A stretch of DNA of 64,000 bases from an uncultured Treponema sp. (GCA_938045195.1 CALINC010000141.1:1-64000); one strand, 5' to 3'; positions 35,499-44,741 are shown, counted from the stretch's first letter. The notes: generated by a model from the letters alone, not told the origin. Numbers and translations: made by a program.

Positions 35499-35507
35499 AC
35501 GCAAAAG

Positions 35508-35536
35508 AGAATAGCTTTAAAACGCTAATTTGTCAA
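35508..35536 (-). promoter_or_regulatory. Promoter of the deacetylase-tsaD operon (leaderless arrangement)
   Basis: On the minus strand TTGACA (35536-35531), a 17-nt spacer and TATTCT (35513-35508) are followed after 9 nt by ATG 35498. Confidence 0.65.
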
Positions 35537-35643
35537 GTGCCGCGGCAAACGTTACGAAAAAAAGTATAAAATCAGCAGATGCTATAAAATAGCTTTACTG
35601 CAAAAAGAGGTGTAAGCTCTGCAAAAGCTCTTAAAAAACGATT

Positions 35644-35686
35644 GGGCATCTATAAAAAACTGTATTAGATCTTTTTAAAGATGCCC
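35644..35686 (-). terminator. Terminator after tmpB-like gene
   Basis: GGGCATCT (35644-35651) and AGATGCCC (35679-35686) form the stem. On the minus strand it follows the stop at 35692 and leads into AATCGTTTTTT. Confidence 0.7.
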
Positions 35687-35691
35687 GATTA

Positions 35692-36420
35692 TTATTTTTT
35701 ATGTTTAGGAAGCGACTTATAGGTTTTTGAATGGTCGTACAGTCCCATCCTTTTTTCACCTCTGATGCTCGGTATCGTTAATATAATTCCCGGTTCAACC
35801 CAGTTAGGATTTTTAGGATCCGGCAGTTTATCTTTATTTGCATCATACAGTTTTTTCCACATAAAAGGGTTGCCGTAAATTTCTTGTTTTGCAGCTATGT
35901 TCCAAAGACAATCCCTTTCGCCCCGCCATGTGCGTATTTTATATTCGGCAGGAAGTTCTGCAAGCATAGAATCTCCTATAGATTGCGTTTCATCGCCTTT
36001 AACCGAAGACAAAGCCTCAAGTACCTTGTGAGCACAAACAACGGCAATGTCATAGTTTTCATTATCAAAAGCAATACTTCCTGCCGTTAAAGCTGTTTCT
36101 GCAGAAGCATATTCTTCAGGATATTTTTCTTCCGCCTGATTTTGTTTTGCCCAAGTAAAACGTGTCCTTGCCTTATTCATTTCCTGCTCGGCTTCCGTTC
36201 TAGCAAGCATTCGCTGAATAAAATCAGCCGACTGCTGTGCATAATCTTCTGCAAGTTTTGCATATTCTATGGCTGCTTCATAATCACCTTCATCATAAGC
36301 CTTATTTGCCAGTTCCGTATATGCACGGCTCTTACGCTGATATTCGTTATCATCATAAGATACGGCAAAAATAGGTGATAAAATTATAGAAAATAGTAAA
36401 ATAATTGCAAGTTTTTTCAT
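35692..36420 (-). CDS. tmpB: LysM-domain exported protein, TmpB-like
   Basis: This 242-residue exported protein has a signal peptide (MKKLAIILLFSIILSPIFA), a helical region rich in Ala/Glu/Tyr with TPR-like pattern (25-150) and a C-terminal LysM-like domain (YKIRTWRGERDCLWNIA to PGIILTIPS, about 161-220) that should bind peptidoglycan. Its ATG overlaps the stop of the upstream lipoprotein gene by 4 bp. That arrangement, and the Ala/Glu-rich character, resemble the treponemal antigen pair TmpA/TmpB. The name rests on this resemblance, not on a search. Confidence 0.65.
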   Translation of the reverse strand: MKKLAIILLFSIILSPIFAVSYDDNEYQRKSRAYTELANKAYDEGDYEAAIEYAKLAEDYAQQSADFIQRMLARTEAEQEMNKARTRFTWAKQNQAEEKYPEEYASAETALTAGSIAFDNENYDIAVVCAHKVLEALSSVKGDETQSIGDSMLAELPAEYKIRTWRGERDCLWNIAAKQEIYGNPFMWKKLYDANKDKLPDPKNPNWVEPGIILTIPSIRGEKRMGLYDHSKTYKSLPKHKK

Positions 36421-37520
36421 TGATTGCCTCCTTCAACAGTTTGTCCATCGTTTGTTTTTTCGTCCGTTGTTTCCTCTGTCCCGTTTGTAAGGGCATTCGG
36501 CGCAGAATTATCGGGCATCTCGGCAGACGGCTCCTCTTCATCGCTTTCAATATCTTCCACAGCTTCATTGGTTTGTATTGAAGATTTATCTTCAAGCTGA
36601 ATTTCCTCCTCAGAAAAACCTTCTCCGGCTTCGGTTAAAGGAGCCTCTTTATCGGCTTCTAGTGCAAGATTTGAACTCTCCTGCTGCTTACGGGCTGCTT
36701 CCTGCATCGCAGCTTCCGCTTCAGCCCGCTTTGCAGAAACAGCGGTATACAGGGTTCTAAACATTTCAGCGGAATTATTATAGGAATGGAAAGCTGCTCT
36801 AAAATCGGACTCTTCCGCTTTAGCTTTTCCGGCATTAAACATTCTAACCGCATTATTATAATCTTCCGTTCTGCTTCGTGCAACTTTAATTGAATCGCAA
36901 TCGGCTTTGGATTCTTTTGCGACAGCCTTTGCCGTTTTTGCAAATTCAAAATAACCCTTATTTGCCGTTTTTTCATACAATTTTACAGCGTCTTCCGAAG
37001 TTTCTTTTGCCATTTTGTAGTCAAGCTCATAATGCTCAAGCGTATTAAGCGAAAGCCTTTCTGCTTCAACATATTCGTCCGGCGCAAAACGTGCAAAGCC
37101 GAATTCTTCAATTTCTTTACGCAGCAATGAGGCTTGCATTAAATTCGAAAGAATTTCATAGCGGTCTGCAGCTTCATTGTATTTGGCAAGTGCTTCTTTT
37201 AAATTTTCGGCAGAAATATCGTCTTCTGCGGCAGCTTCGGTTTCTTCTGCTTCAGCGAATTTATCAGGATATACCGTATCGGCTTCAAGACTTACAGCCT
37301 TTTCTTTGGCATCCTTTAATCTGCCGTTTTTAATCGCGTCGATTTCCGCTAAAAGCTTGGTTTTTTCCAAATCTTCAGCAGACTGAGGCTTTTCTTTTTC
37401 CGTAATTTTTTCAGGCACCGGTTTTACGTCCGGCTTTGTTTCGGGCGTTGATTTACATGCCGAAAACAAAACAACAAAAAATGTAAAAGCAATAATGAGA
37501 ATTTTATGACAGTTCTTCAT
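36417..37520 (-). CDS. tmpA: Ala/Glu-rich lipoprotein, TmpA-like
   Basis: The protein (367 residues) has a lipoprotein signal ending LFSAC with Cys22, a Pro/Lys/Glu-rich spacer, and long helices in repeated blocks such as ALAKYNEAADRYEILSNL and YNNAVRMFNAGKAKAEESDF, followed by an acidic tail. This matches my memory of treponemal TmpA, a membrane lipoprotein antigen. A frame extension to 37547 exists, but GGGAGG lies just before ATG 37520. The promoter at 37547-37575 serves both genes. Confidence 0.65.
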   Translation of the reverse strand: MKNCHKILIIAFTFFVVLFSACKSTPETKPDVKPVPEKITEKEKPQSAEDLEKTKLLAEIDAIKNGRLKDAKEKAVSLEADTVYPDKFAEAEETEAAAEDDISAENLKEALAKYNEAADRYEILSNLMQASLLRKEIEEFGFARFAPDEYVEAERLSLNTLEHYELDYKMAKETSEDAVKLYEKTANKGYFEFAKTAKAVAKESKADCDSIKVARSRTEDYNNAVRMFNAGKAKAEESDFRAAFHSYNNSAEMFRTLYTAVSAKRAEAEAAMQEAARKQQESSNLALEADKEAPLTEAGEGFSEEEIQLEDKSSIQTNEAVEDIESDEEEPSAEMPDNSAPNALTNGTEETTDEKTNDGQTVEGGNQ

Positions 37521-37546
37521 GATAACCTCCCAATTTATATCCCTCA

Positions 37547-37575
37547 ATCATATACCTTTTTTATTATTTTTTCAA
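37547..37575 (-). promoter_or_regulatory. Promoter of tmpAB
   Basis: On the minus strand TTGAAA (37575-37570), a 17-nt spacer and TATGAT (37552-37547) precede the tmpA ATG by 26 nt, leaving a short leader with a strong ribosome site. Confidence 0.6.
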
Positions 37576-37692
37576 GGTACTTGTCTAAATATGTTTTAAG
37601 TTGTAAGCATTAGGTGAAAAAGGCATCGGAAAACTATGGAGTTTTTAGGCTTTCTATCAGGGATTTTTCCGTCCTTATAGAGCAAGGATGTA

Positions 37693-37762
37693 TGAAAAGC
37701 ATCGCGAGTAAACTTAAGTAAAACCGGTAAGCAAGGTTCTCCTTTAAAAACCGAAATTTAGC
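37693..37762. repeat. Dispersed intergenic repeat, family A, copy 2
   Basis: The sequence GAAAAGCATCGCGAGTAAAC and what follows tracks copy 1 (431-513) through the ACCGG core and the AAAAAC segment with scattered changes. The rest of the gap 37548-37812 shows no gene. Confidence 0.5.
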
Positions 37763-37812
37763 GATTCTCTATACGTACAGCATCATCCGCTGGAATTTAA
37801 AAACGGAGTATT

Positions 37813-39348
37813 CTATTTTTTAATAAACAACTGCATAAGCAACACAAAGTCGTATATTTTTTTATATGCTTCAACAAGCCATTCGCGTATCGGTCTATCG
37901 GAATGCTGTTCTATTTCTTTCCAGTTTTGAATTAACTCTCTGCGCGGTTTATCATAGTCGGCTATAATATTTTTAAAGTTATTCCCTATAATAATTATAT
38001 GCTTTAACGAAATATTAATTAACTTTAAAGCAGTTTCGTTTACTTCACCCAATAGTTTTGCAGCCTGTCTTCCCGCTTCTTTTTCTCTTTCCATGCGGGA
38101 AAGTAAAGTTCTAAATTTAACGCCTAAATCCGAAGCCTCAGAAAGTTTTTCGTCAAATTCTACCGTTTTGGCGGCAATCTGCATTATTGCATGAAAACTT
38201 TCCGAATATTCCGCCGTAGTTCCTGCAAAACCGCCCCAATTTCCCCGCACTAAAAATAAATCGCAAAGAGCTCGGATATCGGTTTTTACATATTCAATTA
38301 AAAAGGATTTTAAATAGCTCATTTCTTCTGCATGAACAAAACCCGTAAGACCTTTCCGCACAAATACGGCATGGGCATCAAGTGTATAATTTTTCATACC
38401 TGAAACGATTTTATCTCCGAAAATCCTGCTTATCAACACTGCAACTTTAGACGATTTTTGGTCGTCGATAATTTTATTTATAGCCGTCTGCGTTACGGTT
38501 CTTAAATTGGAAATATAAGAATCCGTTACTTTTTCTACAAAAGTTGTAACTTCAGCCTGATATAAAACATTTTCGGTAATGTGTTGAATCATATAGTTTA
38601 TAATTCCGGAACGGCGCATATCATTAAGAGCTGTTAAAAGTTTTTTCCACTGTCCTTCATGAACCGGCTGAATATTTTTATATGTTTTTATTATTTTAAA
38701 AATAGCAGGCCAATCGGCATCAAGGTTTAACTGATATAAAACGCTTGCAAAATCTTTTAAATCTTCGGCAATATATTCTCCGCGTATCGCTTGAAAATGC
38801 GGTTGATAATTCGGATTATTTTCAACCATTCCCGAATCAAATTTTTTAAGTAAAAAATAATAGTCAAATAAAACAAAATGAATAAACCCGTCAAGATGCT
38901 CATAAACAGCGTCGGTTTTTTGGGTTTGGGCGGCATCGAATTCGCCTATAAAAAGCTGCAACTCCTGCTTAATTTTTTCCGCCAATTCTCCTGCATTAGT
39001 GCTTTGAGCCGCCCGCTTGGCAATAGCATCTTCCGAAAACCCCTCGGCAAGTTTTTTTTGATTAGCCGAAAGAGAATTTTCAACCGTAATATTTTTTAAC
39101 ACCTTTGAAGAAACGGCACCTGCCAGCAAAGGTCTTGCAGGTCCTACAACCTTATAGATAGAATAAAAAAACTGAGCCATTGCCGGTAAAACTTCCTGAC
39201 TGCTTGCCTTATACCAGCGGCTGTATCGGGTTTTTGCTATAGTTTTGGCAATGGTTTTCAGTTTCCGTTTTTTAATATTCTCCGGAGTATCTGAGGAAAT
39301 AAATAAATTTAAAATTTTTTGAAAAAAATTACTTTCTTTATTAGCCAT
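37813..39348 (-). CDS. Conserved-looking cytoplasmic protein, probably spirochaete-specific
   Basis: I cannot assign a function. The 511 residues look soluble and alpha-helical with no signal peptide and no membrane span. The N-terminus is basic (about 20-45), a short region near 70-90 is hydrophobic (GPARPLLAGAVSSKVL), and the C-terminus ends in helices with aromatic residues. It may belong to a spirochaete-only DUF family (DUF5312 is my guess). It is followed, in transcription, by a long untranslated gap and preceded by ptsN 80 nt upstream. Confidence 0.6.
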   Translation of the reverse strand: MANKESNFFQKILNLFISSDTPENIKKRKLKTIAKTIAKTRYSRWYKASSQEVLPAMAQFFYSIYKVVGPARPLLAGAVSSKVLKNITVENSLSANQKKLAEGFSEDAIAKRAAQSTNAGELAEKIKQELQLFIGEFDAAQTQKTDAVYEHLDGFIHFVLFDYYFLLKKFDSGMVENNPNYQPHFQAIRGEYIAEDLKDFASVLYQLNLDADWPAIFKIIKTYKNIQPVHEGQWKKLLTALNDMRRSGIINYMIQHITENVLYQAEVTTFVEKVTDSYISNLRTVTQTAINKIIDDQKSSKVAVLISRIFGDKIVSGMKNYTLDAHAVFVRKGLTGFVHAEEMSYLKSFLIEYVKTDIRALCDLFLVRGNWGGFAGTTAEYSESFHAIMQIAAKTVEFDEKLSEASDLGVKFRTLLSRMEREKEAGRQAAKLLGEVNETALKLINISLKHIIIIGNNFKNIIADYDKPRRELIQNWKEIEQHSDRPIREWLVEAYKKIYDFVLLMQLFIKK

Positions 39349-39428
39349 AACATCAATATCGGCTGCACTGAGAATAATCTATACTTGCACAAACCGTCAA
39401 ATTTTTCGGTTTGCGCAAGTATAATTAC

Positions 39429-39917
39429 TTATTCTTCGCTTTCAGTCAACAGTTTGATAACAGCTTCAGGCGTAGAAGCTTTTAAAAGCTGTTCGCGTTT
39501 TTCAGCACTTTTAAACAAGAGGCTGATTTGTGCAAGAAATTGCAAATGCGGCCCCGTTTTATCAAGCGGCGACAAAGTCATAATAAAAATACGCGCAGGT
39601 TCTTGGTCAAGAGAATCAAAATCAACCGGCGTATCGGCAATACCGATACAGGCAACCAAATCATCGACGGAATCCGTTTTACCGTGCGGAATTGCTATAC
39701 CATGCTTCATTCCTGTTGACATTTTTCGTTCTCTATCCAAAACGCAAGCCTTTGTAGCAACCTTATCCTTTACTTTTCCCGCTTTTACCAGCGTTTCAAG
39801 TAACTCGTCAATAATAGCTTCTTTTGTTGTACCCTTTAAATGCAAATTAATTGTTGCAGGAGTAACAACATTCCGTAAATCCACAGAATCAGGTTTTAAT
39901 GCATCTTTAAATTTCAT
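39429..39917 (-). CDS. ptsN: PTS EIIA-type regulatory protein (PtsN family)
   Basis: This is a phosphocarrier of the fructose/nitrogen EIIA type, with 162 residues. The phosphorylatable histidine is His78 in MKHGIAIPHGKTDSV. Treponemes commonly have EIIA-Ntr and HPr without sugar permeases, so a regulatory role is likely rather than sugar transport. No EIIB or EIIC is encoded nearby. AAGGG precedes the ATG. Confidence 0.88.
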   Translation of the reverse strand: MKFKDALKPDSVDLRNVVTPATINLHLKGTTKEAIIDELLETLVKAGKVKDKVATKACVLDRERKMSTGMKHGIAIPHGKTDSVDDLVACIGIADTPVDFDSLDQEPARIFIMTLSPLDKTGPHLQFLAQISLLFKSAEKREQLLKASTPEAVIKLLTESEE

Positions 39918-40006
39918 ACCCTTATTTTAAGCCTCTTTTCACTAAAAGTCAAGTTTCTTTTAGCATTTTATTCATTTTTTTTCAAAATTTTACCGATAAA
40001 AGCAAT

Positions 40007-40231
40007 ATGAACATAGCGGATTTATTGTATGTTTTAAAAAGACTCCTTATTTCGCCTGCCGTGATAGGCGCAACGATAGCCGTTACCTTATTCTTACAGC
40101 TATTTTTTTATATTCTCAATTACCGAAAAAAGCCGAAAACGTTCACTGTAAGGCGGACAAAAAGCAAACCCAAAGCGGAACCGCAAGAACCCCCAGCCGA
40201 AGAGCCGGAGTCCGAAGACTCTGAAGTCTAA
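40007..40231 (+). CDS. Small single-span membrane protein
   Basis: The 74 residues contain one membrane helix (about 18-38), a basic stretch (YRKKPKTFTVRRTKSKPK) and an acidic Pro/Glu tail (EEPESEDSEV). The charge pattern places the tail in the cytoplasm. Not recognised. It stands alone on the plus strand between two minus-strand genes. Confidence 0.55.
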   Translation: MNIADLLYVLKRLLISPAVIGATIAVTLFLQLFFYILNYRKKPKTFTVRRTKSKPKAEPQEPPAEEPESEDSEV

Positions 40232-40249
40232 GCGGAAAATTACAATTCT

Positions 40250-41248
40250 TTAAAAATATCTTTTGTAAAATTCTAGAATATCCGTATACAGCCGTAAAAG
40301 ACTGCCCTCTTGATCGATATTGTAATGGTGAACATTCTGCATAGCTTTAAAAAAAGTTTCCTGCCGCTTGGCATAATGTTTTGTATTTTTTTTTATTGAA
40401 TTTGTAATTTGGAAGAAATCCCCGTCGTGTTTAAACCTATGGTCTTCAGAAAAAAATTCGCGGTATCCTATGGCTTTTAACGCAGGGTCTTCACTTGTAT
40501 AACCCGCTTTAAAAAGATTTTCAACTTCAGTTTTAAGACCCTCCGCCATCATTTCGTCAACCCTTTGTTCAATCCGTTTGTACAAAATTTCACGCGGACG
40601 GTCAATGCTGATAACAAAAAAATCATAGTTTTTACGGTATGTGCCGGGCAGATGAAAACCGCTCAAAGCACTGCCGGAAGTAATATAAATCTCCAACGCC
40701 CGTATAATTCTGTACGCATCATTCGGATGGAGCCGCTTTGCCGTCTCGGCATCTACTTTTTTAAGTTCTTCAAAAAGGGGCATAATACCTTCTTTTTCTG
40801 CCCTTTGCTGCAAGGTTTGCCGGACGGCAGGGTCGGCTTTAGGCGTTATGGGAAGTCCATATATAAAATTTTTTAAAAAAAATGCCGTGCCGCCCAGCAA
40901 AACAGGCAGTTTATGCCGCTCCCAAATTTGTCTGCATAAAATATCCGCTCTCTCAACAAAGTCTGCTGCCGAAAATTCTTCTTTTGGGTCTTTAATCGCA
41001 ACTAAATGATGCGGCAAATCTTCCAAAATCTCAGCAGAGGGGCTGGCGGAACCGATTTTTAAATGTTTATATACCTGCACGGAATCCGCACTGATAATTT
41101 CGGCACAACCGGAGAGAGCCGACGCAGTTCCCTTATTTGAGAAGTCTTTTGAATGCGTATAAGAAAATATTTCAGATGCTATGCCCGTTTTTCCTGAGGC
41201 AGTTGCCCCAAAAAAAACAAGAACAGGTATCGGCAAAACTTTCTGCAA
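40250..41248 (-). CDS. miaA: tRNA dimethylallyltransferase
   Basis: MiaA adds a dimethylallyl group to A37 of tRNAs reading U-starting codons. Visible are the P-loop GATASGKTG (14-22), the substrate loop IISADSVQVYKHLKIGSASP, LVAIKDPKEEFSAADFVE, the LLGGTAFFLKNFIYGLP segment, and PNDAYRIIRALEI in the tRNA-binding part. Length 332 is slightly above normal because of a Ser/Thr/Ala insert near 35. The only start is TTG at 41248. It lies 50 nt after the omega-like gene and probably shares its transcript. Confidence 0.93.
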   Translation of the reverse strand: MQKVLPIPVLVFFGATASGKTGIASEIFSYTHSKDFSNKGTASALSGCAEIISADSVQVYKHLKIGSASPSAEILEDLPHHLVAIKDPKEEFSAADFVERADILCRQIWERHKLPVLLGGTAFFLKNFIYGLPITPKADPAVRQTLQQRAEKEGIMPLFEELKKVDAETAKRLHPNDAYRIIRALEIYITSGSALSGFHLPGTYRKNYDFFVISIDRPREILYKRIEQRVDEMMAEGLKTEVENLFKAGYTSEDPALKAIGYREFFSEDHRFKHDGDFFQITNSIKKNTKHYAKRQETFFKAMQNVHHYNIDQEGSLLRLYTDILEFYKRYF

Positions 41249-41298
41249 TTTTATACCGGCAATTTTATGCTAAAACGGCAAGTAAACTCAAAACCGCA

Positions 41299-41496
41299 TT
41301 AGTTATATTCAATTTGGTAATCGACTTCACCGGTAAAAATTTGCCTTGCCCCCAAAGAAACCATTTTATCGCTGCCTTTCTCGTCTGAATTAGGGTCTTG
41401 AATCTTCGCAAGCTGATAAGCTCTTCTAGTAGAAGCACAGGTAATTTCATAAATATTATCATCAAATTCGATAAGTTCTTTTAATGGGAAAATCAT
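41299..41496 (-). CDS. rpoZ: RNA polymerase omega-like subunit
   Basis: The small protein (65 residues from MIFPLKELIEF) contains ITCASTRRAYQLAKI, the conserved RRAxQL helix of omega/Rpb6, and MVSLGARQIFTGEVDYQIE, matching the following A-x-E-i-x-x-G strand. Omega helps assemble RNA polymerase. Longer starts at 41502 and 41520 exist. However, a strong TTGACT-17-TATAAT promoter puts transcription start at about 41496, exactly on the ATG of the short form, so the short leaderless form is preferred. miaA follows. Confidence 0.6.
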   Translation of the reverse strand: MIFPLKELIEFDDNIYEITCASTRRAYQLAKIQDPNSDEKGSDKMVSLGARQIFTGEVDYQIEYN

Positions 41497-41502
41497 TCTC
41501 AT

Positions 41503-41531
41503 ATTATACCTGTTGTCCAAAAAAAAGTCAA
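41503..41531 (-). promoter_or_regulatory. Promoter of rpoZ-like/miaA (leaderless arrangement)
   Basis: On the minus strand TTGACT (41531-41526), a 17-nt spacer and a consensus TATAAT (41508-41503) lie 6 nt before ATG 41496. Confidence 0.72.
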
Positions 41532-41626
41532 CTGCATGGAAAATCTATTTTATCTTTTTGTTTTTCCTTTCCGTATTTTTACTACTGAAAGTGCATACAT
41601 ATAAGCAGGTTTCAATAATTTTGCAT

Positions 41627-43042
41627 TTACTCTATCGTTTGCACTTTTAATAAGTTTGTTGAGCCTGCCTTGCCTATCGGAATGCCTGCCGTTAAAATTG
41701 CCAAATCTCCGGCTTTTACATAACCGGCATCTTTCGCAATTTTTGAACAAATGTCAAACATATTGTCTGTAGATTGTATTGCAGGCGAAAGAACCGGATA
41801 TACGTCCCATTCCAGCGAAAGTTTGCGCATAACCCGCTCCGAAGGCGTAATTGCAATAATCGGAATTGCCGGCTTAAATTTAGAAAGAGCTCGGGGTGTA
41901 ATTCCCGAAGCCGATGCCGTAATGATTACATTTGCGTCCAAAGCTAGAGCAGTAGAACAAGTTGCCATGGAAAGAGCATTTGTAATTGTCGTTTCATGAA
42001 TAGAAACATTTTCTGCAAATAGTTTTTCGTAATCAAGCGTCGCCTCCGTAGTAATAGCTATGGAATTCATCATTGCAACGGTTTCGATAGGGTATTCGCC
42101 TGCTGCGGTTTCTCCGGAAAGCATAACGGCTGAAGTGCCGTCCAAAATTGCATTTGCAACATCGGTAACTTCGGCACGGGTTGGACGTAAATGGTGCGTC
42201 ATCGATTCCAGCATTTGTGTTGCCGTTATCACCGGTTTTCCTGCAAGGTTTGCCTTACGTATCAGTTTTTTTTGTTCATGAGGAATTTTTTCCGGCGGAA
42301 TTTCGACCCCTAAATCTCCGCGTGCAACCATTAAACCGTCCGCAACTTCTAAAATCGAATCTATATTATCCAAACCCTCTTGATTTTCAATTTTAGCAAT
42401 AATGCCGATTTTACTGTCATATTTATCAAGGATATTTTTAATTTGCATAACATCGTCTGCATTTTGCACAAATGAAGCTGCAATAAAATCCAAATCATTT
42501 TCTACGGCAAATTGTATATCGGCAATATCCTTTTCGCTCATATATGGGATATTTACCCGCAGGCCGGGAATATTTACACCTTTTTTACTGCTTAACACTC
42601 CCGAATTAATGGCAACACATTCAATATCCGTATCATTTAGAATTTCAATAACGTGAAGCTCTAACATTCCGTCGTTAATTAAAATTCTATTTTTGAGTTT
42701 TATATCTTTCGTTAAATTTTTATAGGAGATACTGCATATTTGATTGGTTCCGGTTACGTCCCGTGTGGTTAAAATATATTCTTGCCCCTGTTCAATAGTA
42801 ACGGGTTTTTCAAAATTTCCCAATCGTATTTCAGGACCTTTTGTATCCAGCATAATTGAGATAGGCAAATTAAGTTCAGCCCGCACTTTTTTTATTCTGT
42901 CTATTTTTACTTTGTGCTCTTCGTGAGTTCCATGAGAAAAATTTAACCGGCAAACATTGAGACCTGCCTTAAACATTTCTTTCAAAGTCTGTTCCGATTC
43001 CGATGCGGGACCTATCGTGCATACTATTTTTGTCTTTTTCAT
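41627..43042 (-). CDS. pyk: Pyruvate kinase
   Basis: This enzyme makes pyruvate and ATP from phosphoenolpyruvate, the last step of glycolysis. Motifs seen: TKIVCTIGPASES (3-15), CRLNFSHG, MLDTKGPEIRLGNF, the active-site IAKIENQEGL, VARGDLGVEIPPE, and TATQMLESMTHHLRPTRAEV. The C-terminal effector domain is complete and the length of 471 residues is normal. GGAGG precedes the ATG. Confidence 0.96.
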   Translation of the reverse strand: MKKTKIVCTIGPASESEQTLKEMFKAGLNVCRLNFSHGTHEEHKVKIDRIKKVRAELNLPISIMLDTKGPEIRLGNFEKPVTIEQGQEYILTTRDVTGTNQICSISYKNLTKDIKLKNRILINDGMLELHVIEILNDTDIECVAINSGVLSSKKGVNIPGLRVNIPYMSEKDIADIQFAVENDLDFIAASFVQNADDVMQIKNILDKYDSKIGIIAKIENQEGLDNIDSILEVADGLMVARGDLGVEIPPEKIPHEQKKLIRKANLAGKPVITATQMLESMTHHLRPTRAEVTDVANAILDGTSAVMLSGETAAGEYPIETVAMMNSIAITTEATLDYEKLFAENVSIHETTITNALSMATCSTALALDANVIITASASGITPRALSKFKPAIPIIAITPSERVMRKLSLEWDVYPVLSPAIQSTDNMFDICSKIAKDAGYVKAGDLAILTAGIPIGKAGSTNLLKVQTIE

Positions 43043-43078
43043 TATAAAAGCCTCCAGTTCAATATTGTTTATACTATT

Positions 43079-43141
43079 GGGAACATCAAAAACTTCAGTT
43101 TTTAGAGGTAAGTTTTACCCGCCGGCTTACCTTAGATTTAA
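43079..43141. repeat. Dispersed intergenic repeat, family A, copy 3 (minus orientation)
   Basis: On the minus strand it reads TAAATCTAAGGTAAGCCGG and then CTCTAAAAACTGAAGTTTTT. It lies between the stop of the lipoprotein gene at 43153 and the pyk start, in the position expected of a terminator. Confidence 0.5.
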
Positions 43142-43152
43142 TATTCACCGTA

Positions 43153-43791
43153 TTATTTAATAATTATCGTAGTTTCTCCATCATACATAACCGCAACCGG
43201 AATTTCTACTAGGTATACATTACCCGCATCGGTAAGCGTTACGGCCATAGTACCCGTCTTTGAAAGTACTTCAGCTTTTGAAAGAGCCGGGCAAACTTTT
43301 TTGTCAATAGTAAGCCGATATTTTGCCATACTTAAGAAGAACATTGCATCATTATTATTCTCTAACATATTTCCATCCGAAAAATCGGCTTTTATGCGTA
43401 TTTCACCGTTTTCGATAGAAGGAAAAAACAAGGCGTTTTTATCGTTTTGTAATGCTTTAATTTCCGGTTTTTTATAATCAAGCGGCATTTTATAACATAT
43501 ACCGAAATCCGACGATGAATTTATCTTTTTACATTCAACGGCAACAGCCGGCAGTTCATTAAGAATCTCATCAAAAAATTTATCGTCAAATTTATCACTA
43601 TCAGTATTGCTGCCGGTTTCATTCGGCATTTTCGCCGCCGATTGCATCAGCATTTTTGATACTGTTATTTGTGTATACACATCTACGGTATTGTTTTTAC
43701 CCTGTGAAATATTTTGATAAATATCAAAACATCCTGAAAACAAAAAAACCGCAATAAATACACAACCTAAAAGGCTAATTTTATTTTTCAT
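43153..43791 (-). CDS. Predicted lipoprotein of unknown function
   Basis: The product (212 residues) starts MKNKISLLGCVFIAVFLFSGC with Cys21 as the likely lipidated residue. The mature part is soluble and of mixed charge and resembles, in general style only, the lipoprotein at 4821-5534 (both have a secretin-like periplasmic domain flavour without known motifs). GAGGAA precedes ATG 43791, so the longer frame to 43833 is not preferred. Not recognised. Confidence 0.7.
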   Translation of the reverse strand: MKNKISLLGCVFIAVFLFSGCFDIYQNISQGKNNTVDVYTQITVSKMLMQSAAKMPNETGSNTDSDKFDDKFFDEILNELPAVAVECKKINSSSDFGICYKMPLDYKKPEIKALQNDKNALFFPSIENGEIRIKADFSDGNMLENNNDAMFFLSMAKYRLTIDKKVCPALSKAEVLSKTGTMAVTLTDAGNVYLVEIPVAVMYDGETTIIIK

Positions 43792-43853
43792 AAATTCCTC
43801 AAATATAATAACTGAATAAAGGGGTATAAGCACCCCTTTTACATTATTTTACC

Positions 43854-44741
43854 TTATGTGATAGACGCTTCATAAATTCCTTTTATCGTAGCACCCAACA
43901 CAGCGGCAAATTCTTCATCGCTTTGTTTCGCGTATAAACCCTCTGCAAGTGCTCTGGAAAAACTTGCAATAATACCGCGGTTTTTCGCTAAAAGCATATT
44001 TGCTTCTTCACGCGCATAACCGCCCGAAAGAGCTACAACCCGTACCACCTGCGGATGTTTTGTAAATTCTTCATAAAGATTTGCTTGTGTAGGAATTGAA
44101 AGCTTAAACATAACAAGTAAATCCTTGGGTAGGGCTTTAAGGTGTTCTTCCAATTCTTTTTTTAACAGAGCTTCGCATTCTGCTTTATCTGCCGATTTTA
44201 TATCTACCTCAGGTTCTATAATCGGAACAAGTCCCGCTTTTGCAATTTGAACGCCTAACTCAAACTGTTGATCTACGGCGGCTTTAATCCCTGAAGGGTT
44301 TGCTTTTTTAATAACCGAGCGCATTTTTGTTCCAAAAATATGCTTTTCAACGGCATGTTTTAAGATTGCATCAAAATTGGGAATCGGCTTCATAAGTTGT
44401 ACCCCGTTTTTTTCTTCAGCCAGCCCCTTATCGACTTTTAAAAACGGAATAATCTTTTTTTTCTCCCACAAAAAATCGGCTGTCGGTATACCTTCAATTT
44501 GGCGTTCCATTGTTTGTTCAAATAAAATAGCTCCTAAAATATTGTCTGAATTAAAAGCCTTGCAAGTAATAATTCTCGTTCTCATTGCATGGACCAAATC
44601 GAACATTTGGTCTTCATTTGAATATTCGTTTTCGGCAACTCCGTAAGCAGCTAGTGCTTTGGGCGTACTGCCTCCGCTTTGATCTAATGCTGCAATAAAA
44701 CCTTTATCGTTTTTCATGCGTTCAAGTTTTACCTTATCCAT
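43854..44741 (-). CDS. fda: Fructose-1,6-bisphosphate aldolase, class I
   Basis: This glycolytic enzyme forms a Schiff base with its substrate and needs no metal. The Schiff-base lysine is Lys213 in MFKLSIPTQANLY; FIAALDQSGGSTPKAL (15-30), PIIEPEVDI (173-181) and VVALSGGYAREEAN are the family signatures. At 295 residues it resembles the short class I aldolases of Staphylococcus. AAGGAG precedes the ATG. It lies just before the low-GC island. Confidence 0.94.
   Translation of the reverse strand: MDKVKLERMKNDKGFIAALDQSGGSTPKALAAYGVAENEYSNEDQMFDLVHAMRTRIITCKAFNSDNILGAILFEQTMERQIEGIPTADFLWEKKKIIPFLKVDKGLAEEKNGVQLMKPIPNFDAILKHAVEKHIFGTKMRSVIKKANPSGIKAAVDQQFELGVQIAKAGLVPIIEPEVDIKSADKAECEALLKKELEEHLKALPKDLLVMFKLSIPTQANLYEEFTKHPQVVRVVALSGGYAREEANMLLAKNRGIIASFSRALAEGLYAKQSDEEFAAVLGATIKGIYEASIT

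Noticed and set aside
36578..37386. Several 60-105 codon frames on both strands within tmpA
   Set aside because: They follow from the biased Ala/Glu codon composition of tmpA, and none has a start signal or domain.
41550..41750. 66-codon minus-strand frame at the 3' end of pyk
   Set aside because: It overlaps pyk in another frame and has no promoter, ribosome site or domain.
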